Below the pieces are notes generated by a model that had not been told where the DNA came from, did not search any database, and saw only the letters and a list, made by a program, of their open reading frames with translations. Below are positions 51,493 to 61,335 of a DNA stretch of 64,000 nt, in pieces (the first letter of the stretch is position 1; every line of letters starts with the position of its first letter). Origin of the DNA: Lachnospiraceae bacterium G11 (GTDB lineage Bacteria; Bacillota; Clostridia; Lachnospirales; Lachnospiraceae); NCBI GenBank assembly GCA_900103495.1, contig FMWZ01000004.1:186001-250000 (forward strand), given 5' to 3'. Position numbers and translations under genes: made by a program.

Positions 51493-52374
51493 ATGGAATT
51501 AAGGCATATACGCTATTTCCTGGCAGTAGCCCAGGAGAAAAACTTTACAAGAGCAGCTGAAAAGCTTTGTATAGCTCAACCCCCTCTAAGCCGACAGATG
51601 AAGGACTTGGAGGAGGAACTGGGAGCTGAACTTTTCATAAGAAAGGCCAGAGGATTACAGTTGACTGAGGCGGGAAAGCACTTCTATGAGTATGCTACCC
51701 AGATTCTTGATTTGACTGAGAAATCCACAGCCGAGATTAAAAACCTGGAGAAGGGTCTGCAGGGTACTTTGTATGTTGCAAGTGTGGAAGGATGTGCACC
51801 TTCTCTGGTTTCTAAATGGATTGCAGGTTTCCATGAGCTGTATCCAAATGTTCAGTTCTCCATTTGGAACGGAAACTCCGATGATGTTCTGGCGAGAGTT
51901 CAGAACGGGCTTGATGACATCGGAATTATTGTTGCACCTTATAATCCTGAAGGATTTAAGGGCCAGGTTGTTGCCAAGGAGCCCTGGGTAGCCATGATTC
52001 CTCCGGGACATCCTCTTATTAAGGAGACGAAGGACGTTGTACCCCTTAAGATGCTTGCTCCCTATGACCTTGTTGTGCCAAGCCGTGCATCCAGAGTCAG
52101 TGAAATTGAGGAATGGTTTAAGGGAATTAATGAGAAGCCCAGAATTATCGGAAGAATGGCCCATGTGCTAAATGCTTATGAGCTTGCACTTTCAAATGTG
52201 GGAATAACTATTTATCCCGCGGCTGCCGGAAAGTATGCACATTCCGATATAGGCATCCGAAAAATTGTGGAGCCGGAAATAACTGCATCATATGTTATGA
52301 TCCATTCCGCTGACAGGCAGCTTTCTGTGGTGGCATCAGAATTCTGGGATTACGTATCCAAGCAGTATAAGTGA
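51493..52374 (+). CDS. LysR-family transcriptional regulator
   Basis: 293 residues: N-terminal winged helix-turn-helix (about 1-60: RHIRYFLAVAQEKNFTRAAE, QPPLSRQMKDLE) and a C-terminal periplasmic-binding-like effector domain (about 90-290). It closely resembles the CatR/BenM-like LysR group in its first 60 residues. It lies 18 bases after ahcY in the same direction and 20 bases before the MutS-like gene, so it is not divergent from its likely targets as most LysR genes are. The effector is unknown; SAH-related metabolites or an unrelated signal are possible. Confidence 0.9.
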   Translation: MELRHIRYFLAVAQEKNFTRAAEKLCIAQPPLSRQMKDLEEELGAELFIRKARGLQLTEAGKHFYEYATQILDLTEKSTAEIKNLEKGLQGTLYVASVEGCAPSLVSKWIAGFHELYPNVQFSIWNGNSDDVLARVQNGLDDIGIIVAPYNPEGFKGQVVAKEPWVAMIPPGHPLIKETKDVVPLKMLAPYDLVVPSRASRVSEIEEWFKGINEKPRIIGRMAHVLNAYELALSNVGITIYPAAAGKYAHSDIGIRKIVEPEITASYVMIHSADRQLSVVASEFWDYVSKQYK

Positions 52375-52394
52375 TTTTGAAAGGCTTTTAGAGT

Positions 52395-54077
52395 ATGGAG
52401 TATATAGTTTTTCTGGGGGTCATGGGTCTTTTTCTCATCATTCTCTTTATCAAGGGATTGCTTGATAAGAGAAGAGATAGAATAAGATTCATTACTAACA
52501 TTCGTGAGAAATTCGGCGTTATGAGGAAAAAGGAGTATCCTGCCGGAAGAATGGATACAATAGCCGGATTCTATAAGAGACATCCCGAAGATTTGTGCGT
52601 TGATGATATTACCTGGAATGATCTTGGGATGGATGAGGTTTATAAACGTTTAAATTATGCTTTTTCATCAGCGGGAGACGAGTATTTATATCACCTTTTA
52701 AGAACTCCATCAATTGATGAATCGGAGCTTGATAAAAGGGAACGCTACATCAACAATTTCATTGACAATGAAAAGGACAGAGTTGATGTGGCTTATGCGA
52801 TTTCAGGACTTGGTTATTCCGGCAAGTATTCAATACATGATTACATCGATAACCTGGATATCCTCGGAGTCAGAAAAAATACCCTTCATTATCTGTCCTG
52901 GGTTGCACTCTTTATCGCCATCGGTTTGATTTTCTATAATCCGGGCATGGGTGCCGCGGCCATTGCCGGTGTAATTGTTTATAACTTTGTTTCCTACTTT
53001 AGGGAGAAATCTCAGATTGATCCTTATATAACAAGTTTTTCTTATATTATGAGGCTCCTTCAGACAGGAGACGCCCTTGAGAAACTTGATCATGCGGTCT
53101 GGAATGAAGAGTGGGAAATTATCAGATCAAGCAAGGCCAAACTCAATAAATTCAGACGTGGTTCATACATTATTATGAGCTCCGCAAGAATGTCCGCATC
53201 CGGAAACCCTTTGGACATGATTTTTGACTATTTAAGGATGTGCTTCCATGTTGATATAATTAAGTTTAACAACATGCTTGTGGAAGTCAGAAATCATACT
53301 GAGGATATTGATGTTCTTGTAAGGGCTGTGGGTTATTTGGATTCCATGCTTTCGATTGCGGCATATCGTTGTTCCCTTGATAATTACTGCGTTCCTGAAA
53401 TCGGAGAGAATCTTAATATCGAAGAGGGAAGACATCCTTTATTAGAGAATTGCGTTCCTAACGGTATTGAAGTAAAAAGGGGCGTTTTGCTTACCGGTTC
53501 CAATGCATCCGGCAAGTCCACCTTCCTTAAGATGGTTGCCATAAATGCAATAATGGCTCAGTCTATTCATACTGTTTTTGCAAAATCTTATGTTGCTCCT
53601 TTGTTCTATATCGCGTCATCTATGGCTCTTAAGGACAATATTTTTGACAATGAAAGTTACTACATTGTTGAGATTAAGTCCATTAAACGAATTCTTGACA
53701 GAGCTAAAGGAGATATACCGGTACTTTGCTTTGTGGATGAGGTATTAAGAGGCACCAATACAGTGGAGCGAATTGCTGCATCGACACAGATATTAAAGAG
53801 CCTTGCAAAAAGCCACGTTATCTGCTTTGCAGCTACGCACGATATAGAACTTGCCGATCTTTTGGCAAAATACTATGATAATTACCATTTTGAGGAAGAA
53901 ATAGAAGACGGAGACGTTAAATTCTCATATATGATTAAAGAAGGAAAGGCAACAACCAGAAATGCCATCAAGCTTCTTTCTGTTATGGGCTATGATTCTT
54001 CACTGGTTGAGTCGGCTGAAAAAATGTCTGCCGGTTTCCTTGAAAACGGAACATGGGAAAACGTAAACTATGAGTGA
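52395..54077 (+). CDS. Membrane-anchored MutS-like ATPase
   Basis: 560 residues. An N-terminal membrane segment (about 3-22), helical lever-like region, two more membrane segments (about 175-212), helical clamp-like region, then a MutS-type ATPase domain with Walker A (LTGSNASGKSTF), the MutS family ST/N segments, and Walker B (VLCFVDEVLRGTN). Mismatch-recognition domains are absent, so this is one of the MutS-related membrane proteins common in Firmicutes and Bacteroidetes whose role is unknown, rather than a repair MutS. It overlaps the RNase HI gene by eight bases. Confidence 0.85.
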   Translation: MEYIVFLGVMGLFLIILFIKGLLDKRRDRIRFITNIREKFGVMRKKEYPAGRMDTIAGFYKRHPEDLCVDDITWNDLGMDEVYKRLNYAFSSAGDEYLYHLLRTPSIDESELDKRERYINNFIDNEKDRVDVAYAISGLGYSGKYSIHDYIDNLDILGVRKNTLHYLSWVALFIAIGLIFYNPGMGAAAIAGVIVYNFVSYFREKSQIDPYITSFSYIMRLLQTGDALEKLDHAVWNEEWEIIRSSKAKLNKFRRGSYIIMSSARMSASGNPLDMIFDYLRMCFHVDIIKFNNMLVEVRNHTEDIDVLVRAVGYLDSMLSIAAYRCSLDNYCVPEIGENLNIEEGRHPLLENCVPNGIEVKRGVLLTGSNASGKSTFLKMVAINAIMAQSIHTVFAKSYVAPLFYIASSMALKDNIFDNESYYIVEIKSIKRILDRAKGDIPVLCFVDEVLRGTNTVERIAASTQILKSLAKSHVICFAATHDIELADLLAKYYDNYHFEEEIEDGDVKFSYMIKEGKATTRNAIKLLSVMGYDSSLVESAEKMSAGFLENGTWENVNYE

Positions 54078-54552
54078 TGTTTTGACAAAAGTAGATGTAT
54101 ATACGGACGGAGCCGCCAGGGGAAATCCCGAGGGCCCCGGAGGGTATGGGACAATCCTTCGATTTGTTGATTCCAAAGGAAATATCCATGAAAGAGAATT
54201 TTCGCAGGGATATATCAAAACCACCAACAATCGAATGGAGCTTATGGCTGCAATAATCGGTCTGGAAGCCCTGACAAAGCCCTGTGATGTGACCTTGTAT
54301 TCAGACTCCAAGTATCTTACGGATGCCTTCAATGCAGGCTGGGTTGATAACTGGATTAAGAATAACTGGAGAAGCGCTTCAAAGCAGCCGGTTAAGAACC
54401 CGGAATTGTGGAAGAGACTTCTTAAGGCAAAAGAACCTCATAAGGTTAAATTCGTTTGGGTTAAGGGCCATGATGGTCATGAGTTCAACGAAAGATGTGA
54501 TAAACTGGCAACAAATGCCGCAGACGGTGATAATTTAATAGAGGACGTATAA
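54070..54552 (+). CDS. rnhA: Ribonuclease HI
   Basis: 160 residues. Degrades the RNA strand of RNA-DNA hybrids. All four catalytic acidic residues are visible: Asp in VYTDGAARGNP, Glu in NNRMELMAAI, Asp in LYSDSKYL and Asp in NERCDKLA, with the conserved His in VKGHDGHEF. Length and order are those of the E. coli type. It starts inside the end of the MutS-like gene, with no separate promoter. Confidence 0.95.
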   Translation: MSDVLTKVDVYTDGAARGNPEGPGGYGTILRFVDSKGNIHEREFSQGYIKTTNNRMELMAAIIGLEALTKPCDVTLYSDSKYLTDAFNAGWVDNWIKNNWRSASKQPVKNPELWKRLLKAKEPHKVKFVWVKGHDGHEFNERCDKLATNAADGDNLIEDV

Positions 54553-54565
54553 GGAGAAAACGCAT

Positions 54566-54712
54566 ATGGAAAACGGAATTTTGTTTTTGAATTCATTTTT
54601 GTCTTACCTTATGGTAGTGGCAGCATTTGTATTGGTAGGAGCTCTTGGTGGAATTATAGGTTATCAGCTGAGGAAACGTAAGGATGCCAAAAAGTCAGAA
54701 TCAGAAGAGTAA
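54566..54712 (+). CDS. 48-residue single-span membrane protein
   Basis: Short gene: MENGILFLNSFLSY at the N-terminus, one membrane helix (about 15-35: VVAAFVLVGALGGIIGY) and a basic/charged tail (QLRKRKDAKKSESEE). The tail is predicted cytosolic, so the N-terminus faces out. AAGGAG ribosome site nine bases before the ATG. It lies 13 bases after rnhA and overlaps the following WYL gene by 29 bases in another frame. From memory, proteins of this size and layout recur in Lachnospiraceae genomes, sometimes misnamed vanadium nitrogenase. Function unknown. Confidence 0.75.
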   Translation: MENGILFLNSFLSYLMVVAAFVLVGALGGIIGYQLRKRKDAKKSESEE

Positions 54713-55679
54713 GCTTTTATACCTGATTGATATTCTTAACAATGAGACTGATGAGAATCATCTGATTTCTACAAAGGAACTGATTGCCCGCCTTGATTCA
54801 TTGGGTATTCATGCCGACAGAAAGACTATCTATTCAGATATTGATGAGCTGATTGAGTATGGTTATGACATAATTAAACTTACCGCCGCTGATGGCGGAG
54901 GTTATTATATGGCAAGCCATGAGTTTGAGTCCGCAGAATTAAAGCTTTTGGTTGATGCGGTACAGTCTTCCAGGTTCATTACCGAGAAGAAATCAAGGCA
55001 GTTAATCAAAAAGCTTTCAAGACTGACTAACAAATATGAAGCCGGCACACTTCAAAGAGAAGTATATATTGCGGATCGAGCAAAGTCCGGAAATGAATCC
55101 ATATACTACACGGTTGATGCAATCCATTCAGCCATCAGGGAGAATAAGCGCCTTGCTTTTTCCTATATGATATGGACTCCGGAAAAGAAACTTGTAGAAA
55201 AGGACGAGGGCAAAATAAGGGAAGTGAGTCCCTGGCTTTTGGTCTGGCAGGATGAGAACTATTATCTTGTGGGTTTTGATACAGGCGCCGGTGAAATCAG
55301 ACATTACAGAGTAGACAAAATCAGAGACTGCGAGATTTTGGAACTTGAAAGAACCGGCAAAGAGAAGTTTGAGAGCCTTGATCTTGCGAAATACTCATCT
55401 AAGAACTTCGGAATGTACCACGGAACAGATGAAACTGTAATCTTGGAGTTGCCCACCTATCTTGCAGGGGTTATAATTGACAGGTTCGGTGTGGATACGG
55501 CCATAAAGTATTTTGGCGGAGATCGTTTTGAAGCAAGGATTAATGTCTGTGTAAGTCAGCAGTTCTTTGGCTGGGTTTTGGGCCTTGGGCCTGAGGTCAG
55601 AATCAAGAGCCCTGAAAACGTGGTTAAAGACTATGTGGCGTTCTTAAATCAGTCTTTGCAGGGATATTTAAATTCTTGA
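54684..55679 (+). CDS. WYL-domain transcriptional regulator
   Basis: 331 residues: N-terminal winged helix (HTH_11 type, about 8-65: STKELIARLDSLGI, DRKTIYSDIDEL) followed by a WYL domain (about 140-225; SPWLLVWQDENYYLVGFD is the core) and a WCX-like C-terminal extension. Such proteins bind DNA and sense nucleic acids or small molecules through the WYL pocket. The start lies within the tail of the small membrane protein gene. Its target is unknown. The next operon has its own promoter. Confidence 0.88.
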   Translation: MPKSQNQKSKLLYLIDILNNETDENHLISTKELIARLDSLGIHADRKTIYSDIDELIEYGYDIIKLTAADGGGYYMASHEFESAELKLLVDAVQSSRFITEKKSRQLIKKLSRLTNKYEAGTLQREVYIADRAKSGNESIYYTVDAIHSAIRENKRLAFSYMIWTPEKKLVEKDEGKIREVSPWLLVWQDENYYLVGFDTGAGEIRHYRVDKIRDCEILELERTGKEKFESLDLAKYSSKNFGMYHGTDETVILELPTYLAGVIIDRFGVDTAIKYFGGDRFEARINVCVSQQFFGWVLGLGPEVRIKSPENVVKDYVAFLNQSLQGYLNS

Positions 55680-55704
55680 TTTTTAGATATGTGTTTAGTA
55701 TATT
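55676..55704 (+). promoter_or_regulatory. plsX operon promoter
   Basis: TTGATT (55676-55681), 17 bases, TATATT (55699-55704), starting at the end of the WYL gene. Confidence 0.65.
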
Positions 55705-55735
55705 AAAATGAGACAAGAAGAAGGAGCTCTTTTTA

Positions 55736-56743
55736 ATGGCTGAATTGGTTAGAGTTGCAGTTGATGCAATGGGTGGCGATAACGCACCCGGTGAAATTGT
55801 AAAGGGCTGTATTGATGCTGTCAATGAAGAGAAGAACGTTAAGGTTTTTCTTGTGGGCAGAGAGGCAGATGTCAATGCCGAATTGGCTAAATACACCTAT
55901 GACAAAGACAGGGTATGCGTTGTTAATGCCGAGGAAGTAATTGATATGGCAGAGCCCCCTGTTATGGCAATCCGTAAGAAGAAGGATTCTTCAATCGTGA
56001 AAGCCTTATATATGGTTAAAAATAATGAATGTGATGCCTACGTTTCCGCAGGCAGCACAGGTGCCACACTTGTAGGCGGCCAGGTAATTGTAGGCAGAAT
56101 AAAGGGCGTTGAGAGAGCACCTCTTGCTCCTTTGATTCCCACTGCAAAGGGCGCTTCTTTATTAATTGACTGTGGCGCAAATGTAGATGCCAGAGCAAGT
56201 CATCTGGTTCAGTTTGCAAAGATAGGCTCCGTTTATATGGAGAATATTATGGATAAACCCAACCCCACCGTTGCAATCGTAAATATCGGTGCGGAGGAGG
56301 AAAAGGGCAACAACCTTGTTAAGGAAGCTTTTCCCTTGTTGAAGAGTTGTCCCGATATTAATTTCATCGGAAGTATCGAAGCAAGAGATATTCCCGAAGG
56401 ATATGCTGACGTAATTGTATGCGAAGCATTTACCGGCAATGTAATCCTTAAAATGTATGAGGGTGTGGGCAAAATAATGCTTAAGACTCTCAAACAAACA
56501 ATGTTTGCCAACATTAAGACCAAACTTGGCGCATTGTTAATTAAGAAAGAGCTCAAGGAGAACATGAAACAGTTTTCACTTGAACAGTATGGCGGAGCAC
56601 CAATGCTCGGATTAAACGGACTTGTTATGAAAACCCACGGAAGCTCCAAAGCCATAGAAATTAAGAATACGGTTATTCAATGTGTTTCTTTTGCACAGAA
56701 GAATATAAATGACAAAATAAGTCAAAAAATCTCGGCTGAATAA
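55736..56743 (+). CDS. plsX: Phosphate acyltransferase PlsX
   Basis: 335 residues. Makes acyl-phosphate from acyl-ACP and phosphate for the first step of phospholipid synthesis. The family motifs VAVDAMGGDNAPGEIV at the N-terminus, SAGSTGA, GANVDARASHLVQFA, and ALGLNGLVMKTHGSS-like GLNGLVMKTHGSS near the C-terminus are present. AAGGAGC ribosome site. It heads a run with acpP, rnc, smc and ftsY, the usual order in Firmicutes, although the fatty-acid genes fabD/fabG are missing between plsX and acpP here. Confidence 0.95.
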   Translation: MAELVRVAVDAMGGDNAPGEIVKGCIDAVNEEKNVKVFLVGREADVNAELAKYTYDKDRVCVVNAEEVIDMAEPPVMAIRKKKDSSIVKALYMVKNNECDAYVSAGSTGATLVGGQVIVGRIKGVERAPLAPLIPTAKGASLLIDCGANVDARASHLVQFAKIGSVYMENIMDKPNPTVAIVNIGAEEEKGNNLVKEAFPLLKSCPDINFIGSIEARDIPEGYADVIVCEAFTGNVILKMYEGVGKIMLKTLKQTMFANIKTKLGALLIKKELKENMKQFSLEQYGGAPMLGLNGLVMKTHGSSKAIEIKNTVIQCVSFAQKNINDKISQKISAE

Positions 56744-56791
56744 AAGCCGAAGGGTGACAAATCATTTTTTATTTAAGAAAGGCTGATTATT

Positions 56792-57022
56792 ATGGAATTT
56801 GAGAAGTTGAAAAAGGTTATCGCAGAGGTACTTAATGTAGATACCGAGGAGATTAAATTATCCACCACTTTTGTTGACGACCTTGGTGCCGATTCCCTTG
56901 ATTTATTCCAGATTATTATGGGTATCGAGGAAGAGTTTGACATCGAAATTGCACCTGAAAGCGCAGAGAACATTACCACCGTTGAAGAGGCGGTTGAACT
57001 TATAAAGAGTGCATTAAACTAA
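56792..57022 (+). CDS. acpP: Acyl carrier protein
   Basis: 76-residue, acidic, four-helix acyl carrier protein. The phosphopantetheine attachment site is Ser35 in GADSLDLFQI (most ACPs have DSLDTVE; here the residue after Asp-Ser-Leu-Asp is Leu). It carries growing fatty acids and supplies PlsX. AGAAAGG ribosome site. Lies between plsX and rnc as in other Firmicutes. Confidence 0.95.
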   Translation: MEFEKLKKVIAEVLNVDTEEIKLSTTFVDDLGADSLDLFQIIMGIEEEFDIEIAPESAENITTVEEAVELIKSALN

Positions 57023-57059
57023 TTTATCATATCAGAATAATTGCTTTGGGAGACTTGAT

Positions 57060-57749
57060 TTGACTGAGTACAATGAAGCCGAATTGCAAAGAAGAATCGG
57101 TTATAGTTTTAAGAACCCACAGCTTCTGACTCAAGCGCTGACTCATAGCTCTTATGCCAATGAGCAGCGCATTAACTGTGTTGGCGATTATGAACGTCTT
57201 GAATTTTTGGGGGATGCCGTGCTTGAATTAGTGAGCAGTGCATTCCTTTTTAGACAAGAGCCGAAGCTGAGAGAAGGTCAGATGACCAAGCTTCGTTCCA
57301 CCTATGTGTGTGAACCGGCACTGGCATACTGTGCCAAAGATATTGAATTAAATAAGTTCATCCGACTGGGAAAAGGTGAAGAGAATACCGGCGGAAGGGG
57401 ACGTGATTCCATTACTTCCGATGTTTGCGAGGCTATTATCGGTGCCATGTATATTGATGGCGGGTTTGAGCCTTGCGAGGAATTTATTCACAGGTTTATT
57501 TTATCCGATTTGGAGAATAAAACGCTTTTCTACGATGCCAAGACTATTCTTCAGGAAAAGGTTCAAAAGGAGCTTCACACTTCAGTGAAATACGAGACAC
57601 TTGGTGAGGAAGGTCCTGAGCACGAGAAGATTTTTACAGTTGAGGCATATATCGGCGATAAGCCGGTATGTCAGGGACAGGGTAAATCCAAAAAGGCTGC
57701 GGAACAGCAGGCTGCTTATAAAGCCCTTCTCGAATTAAATAACAAATAG
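57060..57749 (+). CDS. rnc: Ribonuclease III
   Basis: 229 residues. Cuts double-stranded RNA in rRNA maturation and gene control. Catalytic domain with signature ERLEFLGDAVLELV and the second acidic cluster SDVCEAIIGAMYIDGG, then a double-stranded RNA-binding domain (about 157-229, ending AAEQQAAYKALLEL). Start codon is TTG at 57060, supported by GGGAG seven bases upstream and by the normal length of the family. Followed 14 bases later by smc. Confidence 0.96.
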   Translation: MTEYNEAELQRRIGYSFKNPQLLTQALTHSSYANEQRINCVGDYERLEFLGDAVLELVSSAFLFRQEPKLREGQMTKLRSTYVCEPALAYCAKDIELNKFIRLGKGEENTGGRGRDSITSDVCEAIIGAMYIDGGFEPCEEFIHRFILSDLENKTLFYDAKTILQEKVQKELHTSVKYETLGEEGPEHEKIFTVEAYIGDKPVCQGQGKSKKAAEQQAAYKALLELNNK

Positions 57750-57763
57750 CGGGATATTACAAA

Positions 57764-60700
57764 ATGTATTTAAAAAGTATTGAGGTGCATGGATTCAAAT
57801 CCTTTGCAAATAAAATAGAGTTTAAATTCCATGATGGCATCACAGCTATTGTAGGACCTAACGGTTCAGGTAAGAGTAACGTTGCCGACGCCGTTCGCTG
57901 GGTTCTCGGTGAGCAGCGTATCAAACAGCTCCGTGGTGCTTCCATGCAGGATGTTATTTTCTCCGGAACGGAGACACGTAAGCCCATGGGTTATGCTTAT
58001 GTGGCAATCACTCTTGATAACTCCGATCATGCACTTGCCATTGACTATGAAGAAGTAACAATAGCAAGAAGGATTTATCGTTCGGGAGAAAGTGAATATC
58101 TTATTAACGGTACACTTTGCAGACTTAAAGATGTCAGCGAGCTTTTCTACGATACAGGTATCGGTAAAGAAGGATACTCAATCATCGGACAGGGCCAGAT
58201 TGATAAGATTCTTAGCGGCAAACCTGAGGAGAGGCGTGAGCTCTTTGATGAGGCTGCAGGTATTGTTAAATTCAAAAGAAGAAAATATGCCGCTCAGAAG
58301 AAGCTGGAAGATGAGCAGGCCAATCTTGTTCGTGTAAACGATATCCTTGGAGAACTTGAGAAACAGGTTGGTCCTTTGGAGCGTGCGTCTGAGAAGGCCA
58401 AGGTTTACTTAAAGAAGAAGGAAGAACTCAAAAACTATGATGTTAATGTGTTCCTTCTTGAAAACGAAAAGATAACCGAACAGCTTGATTCGGTTGCTGA
58501 GAAGTATAAGATTGCTTCCGAGGATCTTGCGGAAACAACTGAAAACTATGACAACATCAAGACTGAGTACGAGCAGATAGAGACAGAACTTGAAACTCTT
58601 GATGATGTTATCGAAAAAGGAAGAGCTTCTTTATCAGACACCAACGAGCTTCGCGCTAAACTTGAAAATGAAATTGCTGTTTTAAAAGAGCAGATTAACT
58701 CCTTAAAGAGCAGCGAGGGACATTTCCATACAAGAGAAGAGAATGTCGGTGCCGAGATTAAGGAAAGAGAGAAGGAAAAAGAGGCCATCTTAGATGAGAA
58801 GAACACTGTAGACGGCCAGGTTCAGCAGCTGAAATCTCAAAGAGACGAGGTTGCTTATGAACTGAATATCCTTCAGAATGAAATCGCTTCTTTAAACGAG
58901 CAGATTGAAACCGGGAAAAATACAATTATCGAAGCTTTGAATCAGCGTGCAACCATTAAATCCAAGGTTGGACGTCTTGATACCATGCTCGAGAACGTAA
59001 ATATCAGAAGAGCTGACTTAAACAGCAGACTTTTGCGTGTGAAATCCGATGAGGAAAAGCACAGCGAAACCATTAAAGAGCTGGAAGCGGAGTTTGAAGC
59101 TGTAAATGAAGAACTTAGAGTTTTGAACGAGAATCAGGCCAAAATGGACCTGCGCCTGGGTGAAATCAGAGAAGAGCTTGGAAATGCCGACAACAATTTA
59201 AGGCAGAAGCAGGAGCTGTATCATCAGGAGAAATCAAGACTCGAGACTCTTCTTGACATTACTGAGAAATACGAAGGCTACGGTGGCGCTGTTAAGAGCG
59301 TCATGGAGCAGAAGGATAACAATAAAGGAATCGTTGGTGTCGTTGCAGATATCATTAAGGTTGATCCCAAATATGAGACTGCCATTGAGACTGCTCTCGG
59401 CGGAAATATCCAGAACATCGTTACAGATGATGAAGAAACCGCCAAGAAGATGATTGAATTCCTCAAAAAGAATAAAGCGGGACGTGCTACATTCTTACCC
59501 TTAACCAGCATTAAGAATCCCGAGGAATTTAAAGCAAAGGATTCCCTTAAGGAAAAGGGCGTTATCGGCATGGCTGATACCCTTGTTAAAATTGATAAGA
59601 AGTACTCGGACGTAGCAAGATCTTTGCTTGGCCGTATTCTTGTTGTAGATAACGTTGACAATGCGGTTAAGATTGCCAGAAAATACAACTATACCATCAG
59701 AATGGTAACCATTGAGGGTGAACTTTTAGTACCCGGCGGTGCCATAAGCGGTGGTTCCTTTAAGAATAACAACAATCTTTTAGGCAGAAGGCGTGAGCTG
59801 GAAGAGCTTAAGAAGAAGGTTGCAGCCTTAAAGGAAGAGATTGATAACTTTGATTCCAAGATTGAAGAAATCAAGGAAGAGCGTAACAAGTTAAGAGCCG
59901 AAAGCGACAAGAATAAGCTCCTTTTGCAGAACAAGTTCATTGAGCAGAACACCAAGAGACTCAATGTCGTTAAGGAGAAGGAGAAACAGGAGGAAACTGC
60001 TTCAAGCGTTGATGAACTTAAGGCGGAAGAGGCAGAAATCCTTAAGCAGACCGAGGAAATCAGACAGAGCAAGTTAGAGATTAACCAGGAACTTAAAGAG
60101 TCTGAGGAACTTGAAAAGAACGTTGATAAGCAGATAAACGAATTCACGGCGCAGCTTGAGAAGAAGAGACTTGAGGAGACCAATCAGTCAGCCCTTGTTT
60201 CTGATTGGGACATGAAGGTTGAGAAGATGGTTCAGTCTCAGGAATTCATGCAAAGCAACGTGGACCGTATCAATGGCGAGATAGAGAAGCTGGTTTCCGA
60301 ATTGAAGGAGATTACCGACTCCATCGAAGGCAGTGCCATCGAGATCGAAAGTAAGCAGGAGAATATTTCCGAGCTGGAAAAAACCATACTTGCTTCTCAT
60401 ACGTCACAGACCGAGGCAGAGAAGAAACTTAAAGCTGACATTGAGAGAAAAGAAGAACTCAATGCCAAGAATAAGAGCTTCTTTACCAAGCGTGAGGAAT
60501 TATCTGAGCGCATGAACGCTTTGGATAAGGAAGTATACAGACTTAACTCCCAGAAGGAAAGACTTGAGGAGAATATTTCTACTCAGATTAATTACATGTG
60601 GGAAGAGTATGAAATTACCCTTGTAGATGCCAAATCCATGCGTAATGAAGAACTGACCAATCTTTCAGCGATGAAGAAACAGGTCAGCGCCATCAAGGAT

Positions 60701-61324
60701 GAAATAAAGAAGTTAGGTGATGTCAATGTCAATGCCATTGAGGAATACAAGGCTTTGATGGAGAGATATACCTTCTTAAAGACTCAGCATGATGATTTGA
60801 TTGAGGCTGAGAAAACCCTTGAAGGTATCATTGCAGAGCTTGATACTGCAATGAGAAAACAGTTTAACGAGAAATTTAATGAAATCAATCGAGAATTCGA
60901 CAAGGTATTCAAAGAGCTGTTTGGAGGCGGTAAGGGTACATTGGAACTTATCGAGGATGAGGATGTTCTTGAAGCAGGCATTCGTGTAATTGCGCAGCCT
61001 CCGGGAAAGAAACTTCAGAACATGATGCAGTTATCCGGTGGTGAGAAATCCCTTGCAGCAATTGCCCTTTTGTTCGCAATTCAGAACCTGAAACCTTCGC
61101 CCTTCTGTCTTTTGGACGAGATTGAGGCTGCTCTTGACGAATCCAATGTCAGCAGATTTGCGAAGTACCTTCATAAACTTGAAAAGCATACCCAGTTCAT
61201 AGTTATCACCCACAGACGTGGTACTATGGAATCTGCAGACCGACTCTATGGTATTACAATGCAGGAGAAGGGTATTTCGGCATTGGTAAGTGTTAACCTT
61301 ATCGATAAGGATTTGGACGATTAG
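57764..61324 (+). CDS. smc: Chromosome segregation protein SMC
   Basis: 1186 residues, full length. N-terminal ATPase half with Walker A (GPNGSGKSNVADAVRW) and the Q-loop region, coiled coil (about 165-500), hinge (about 520-640, with conserved glycines such as VPGGAISGGSF just after), returning coiled coil (about 680-1010), and C-terminal half with signature LSGGEKSLAAIALLFA and Walker B (FCLLDEIEAALDESN). It acts with ScpA/ScpB (not in the window) to compact and separate chromosomes. It lies between rnc and ftsY, as in Bacillus and Clostridia. Confidence 0.97.
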   Translation: MYLKSIEVHGFKSFANKIEFKFHDGITAIVGPNGSGKSNVADAVRWVLGEQRIKQLRGASMQDVIFSGTETRKPMGYAYVAITLDNSDHALAIDYEEVTIARRIYRSGESEYLINGTLCRLKDVSELFYDTGIGKEGYSIIGQGQIDKILSGKPEERRELFDEAAGIVKFKRRKYAAQKKLEDEQANLVRVNDILGELEKQVGPLERASEKAKVYLKKKEELKNYDVNVFLLENEKITEQLDSVAEKYKIASEDLAETTENYDNIKTEYEQIETELETLDDVIEKGRASLSDTNELRAKLENEIAVLKEQINSLKSSEGHFHTREENVGAEIKEREKEKEAILDEKNTVDGQVQQLKSQRDEVAYELNILQNEIASLNEQIETGKNTIIEALNQRATIKSKVGRLDTMLENVNIRRADLNSRLLRVKSDEEKHSETIKELEAEFEAVNEELRVLNENQAKMDLRLGEIREELGNADNNLRQKQELYHQEKSRLETLLDITEKYEGYGGAVKSVMEQKDNNKGIVGVVADIIKVDPKYETAIETALGGNIQNIVTDDEETAKKMIEFLKKNKAGRATFLPLTSIKNPEEFKAKDSLKEKGVIGMADTLVKIDKKYSDVARSLLGRILVVDNVDNAVKIARKYNYTIRMVTIEGELLVPGGAISGGSFKNNNNLLGRRRELEELKKKVAALKEEIDNFDSKIEEIKEERNKLRAESDKNKLLLQNKFIEQNTKRLNVVKEKEKQEETASSVDELKAEEAEILKQTEEIRQSKLEINQELKESEELEKNVDKQINEFTAQLEKKRLEETNQSALVSDWDMKVEKMVQSQEFMQSNVDRINGEIEKLVSELKEITDSIEGSAIEIESKQENISELEKTILASHTSQTEAEKKLKADIERKEELNAKNKSFFTKREELSERMNALDKEVYRLNSQKERLEENISTQINYMWEEYEITLVDAKSMRNEELTNLSAMKKQVSAIKDEIKKLGDVNVNAIEEYKALMERYTFLKTQHDDLIEAEKTLEGIIAELDTAMRKQFNEKFNEINREFDKVFKELFGGGKGTLELIEDEDVLEAGIRVIAQPPGKKLQNMMQLSGGEKSLAAIALLFAIQNLKPSPFCLLDEIEAALDESNVSRFAKYLHKLEKHTQFIVITHRRGTMESADRLYGITMQEKGISALVSVNLIDKDLDD

Positions 61325-61335
61325 GAGACATTATA

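Noticed and set aside
52395-54077. DNA mismatch repair MutS
   Set aside because: It lacks the mismatch-binding and connector domains and has membrane segments.
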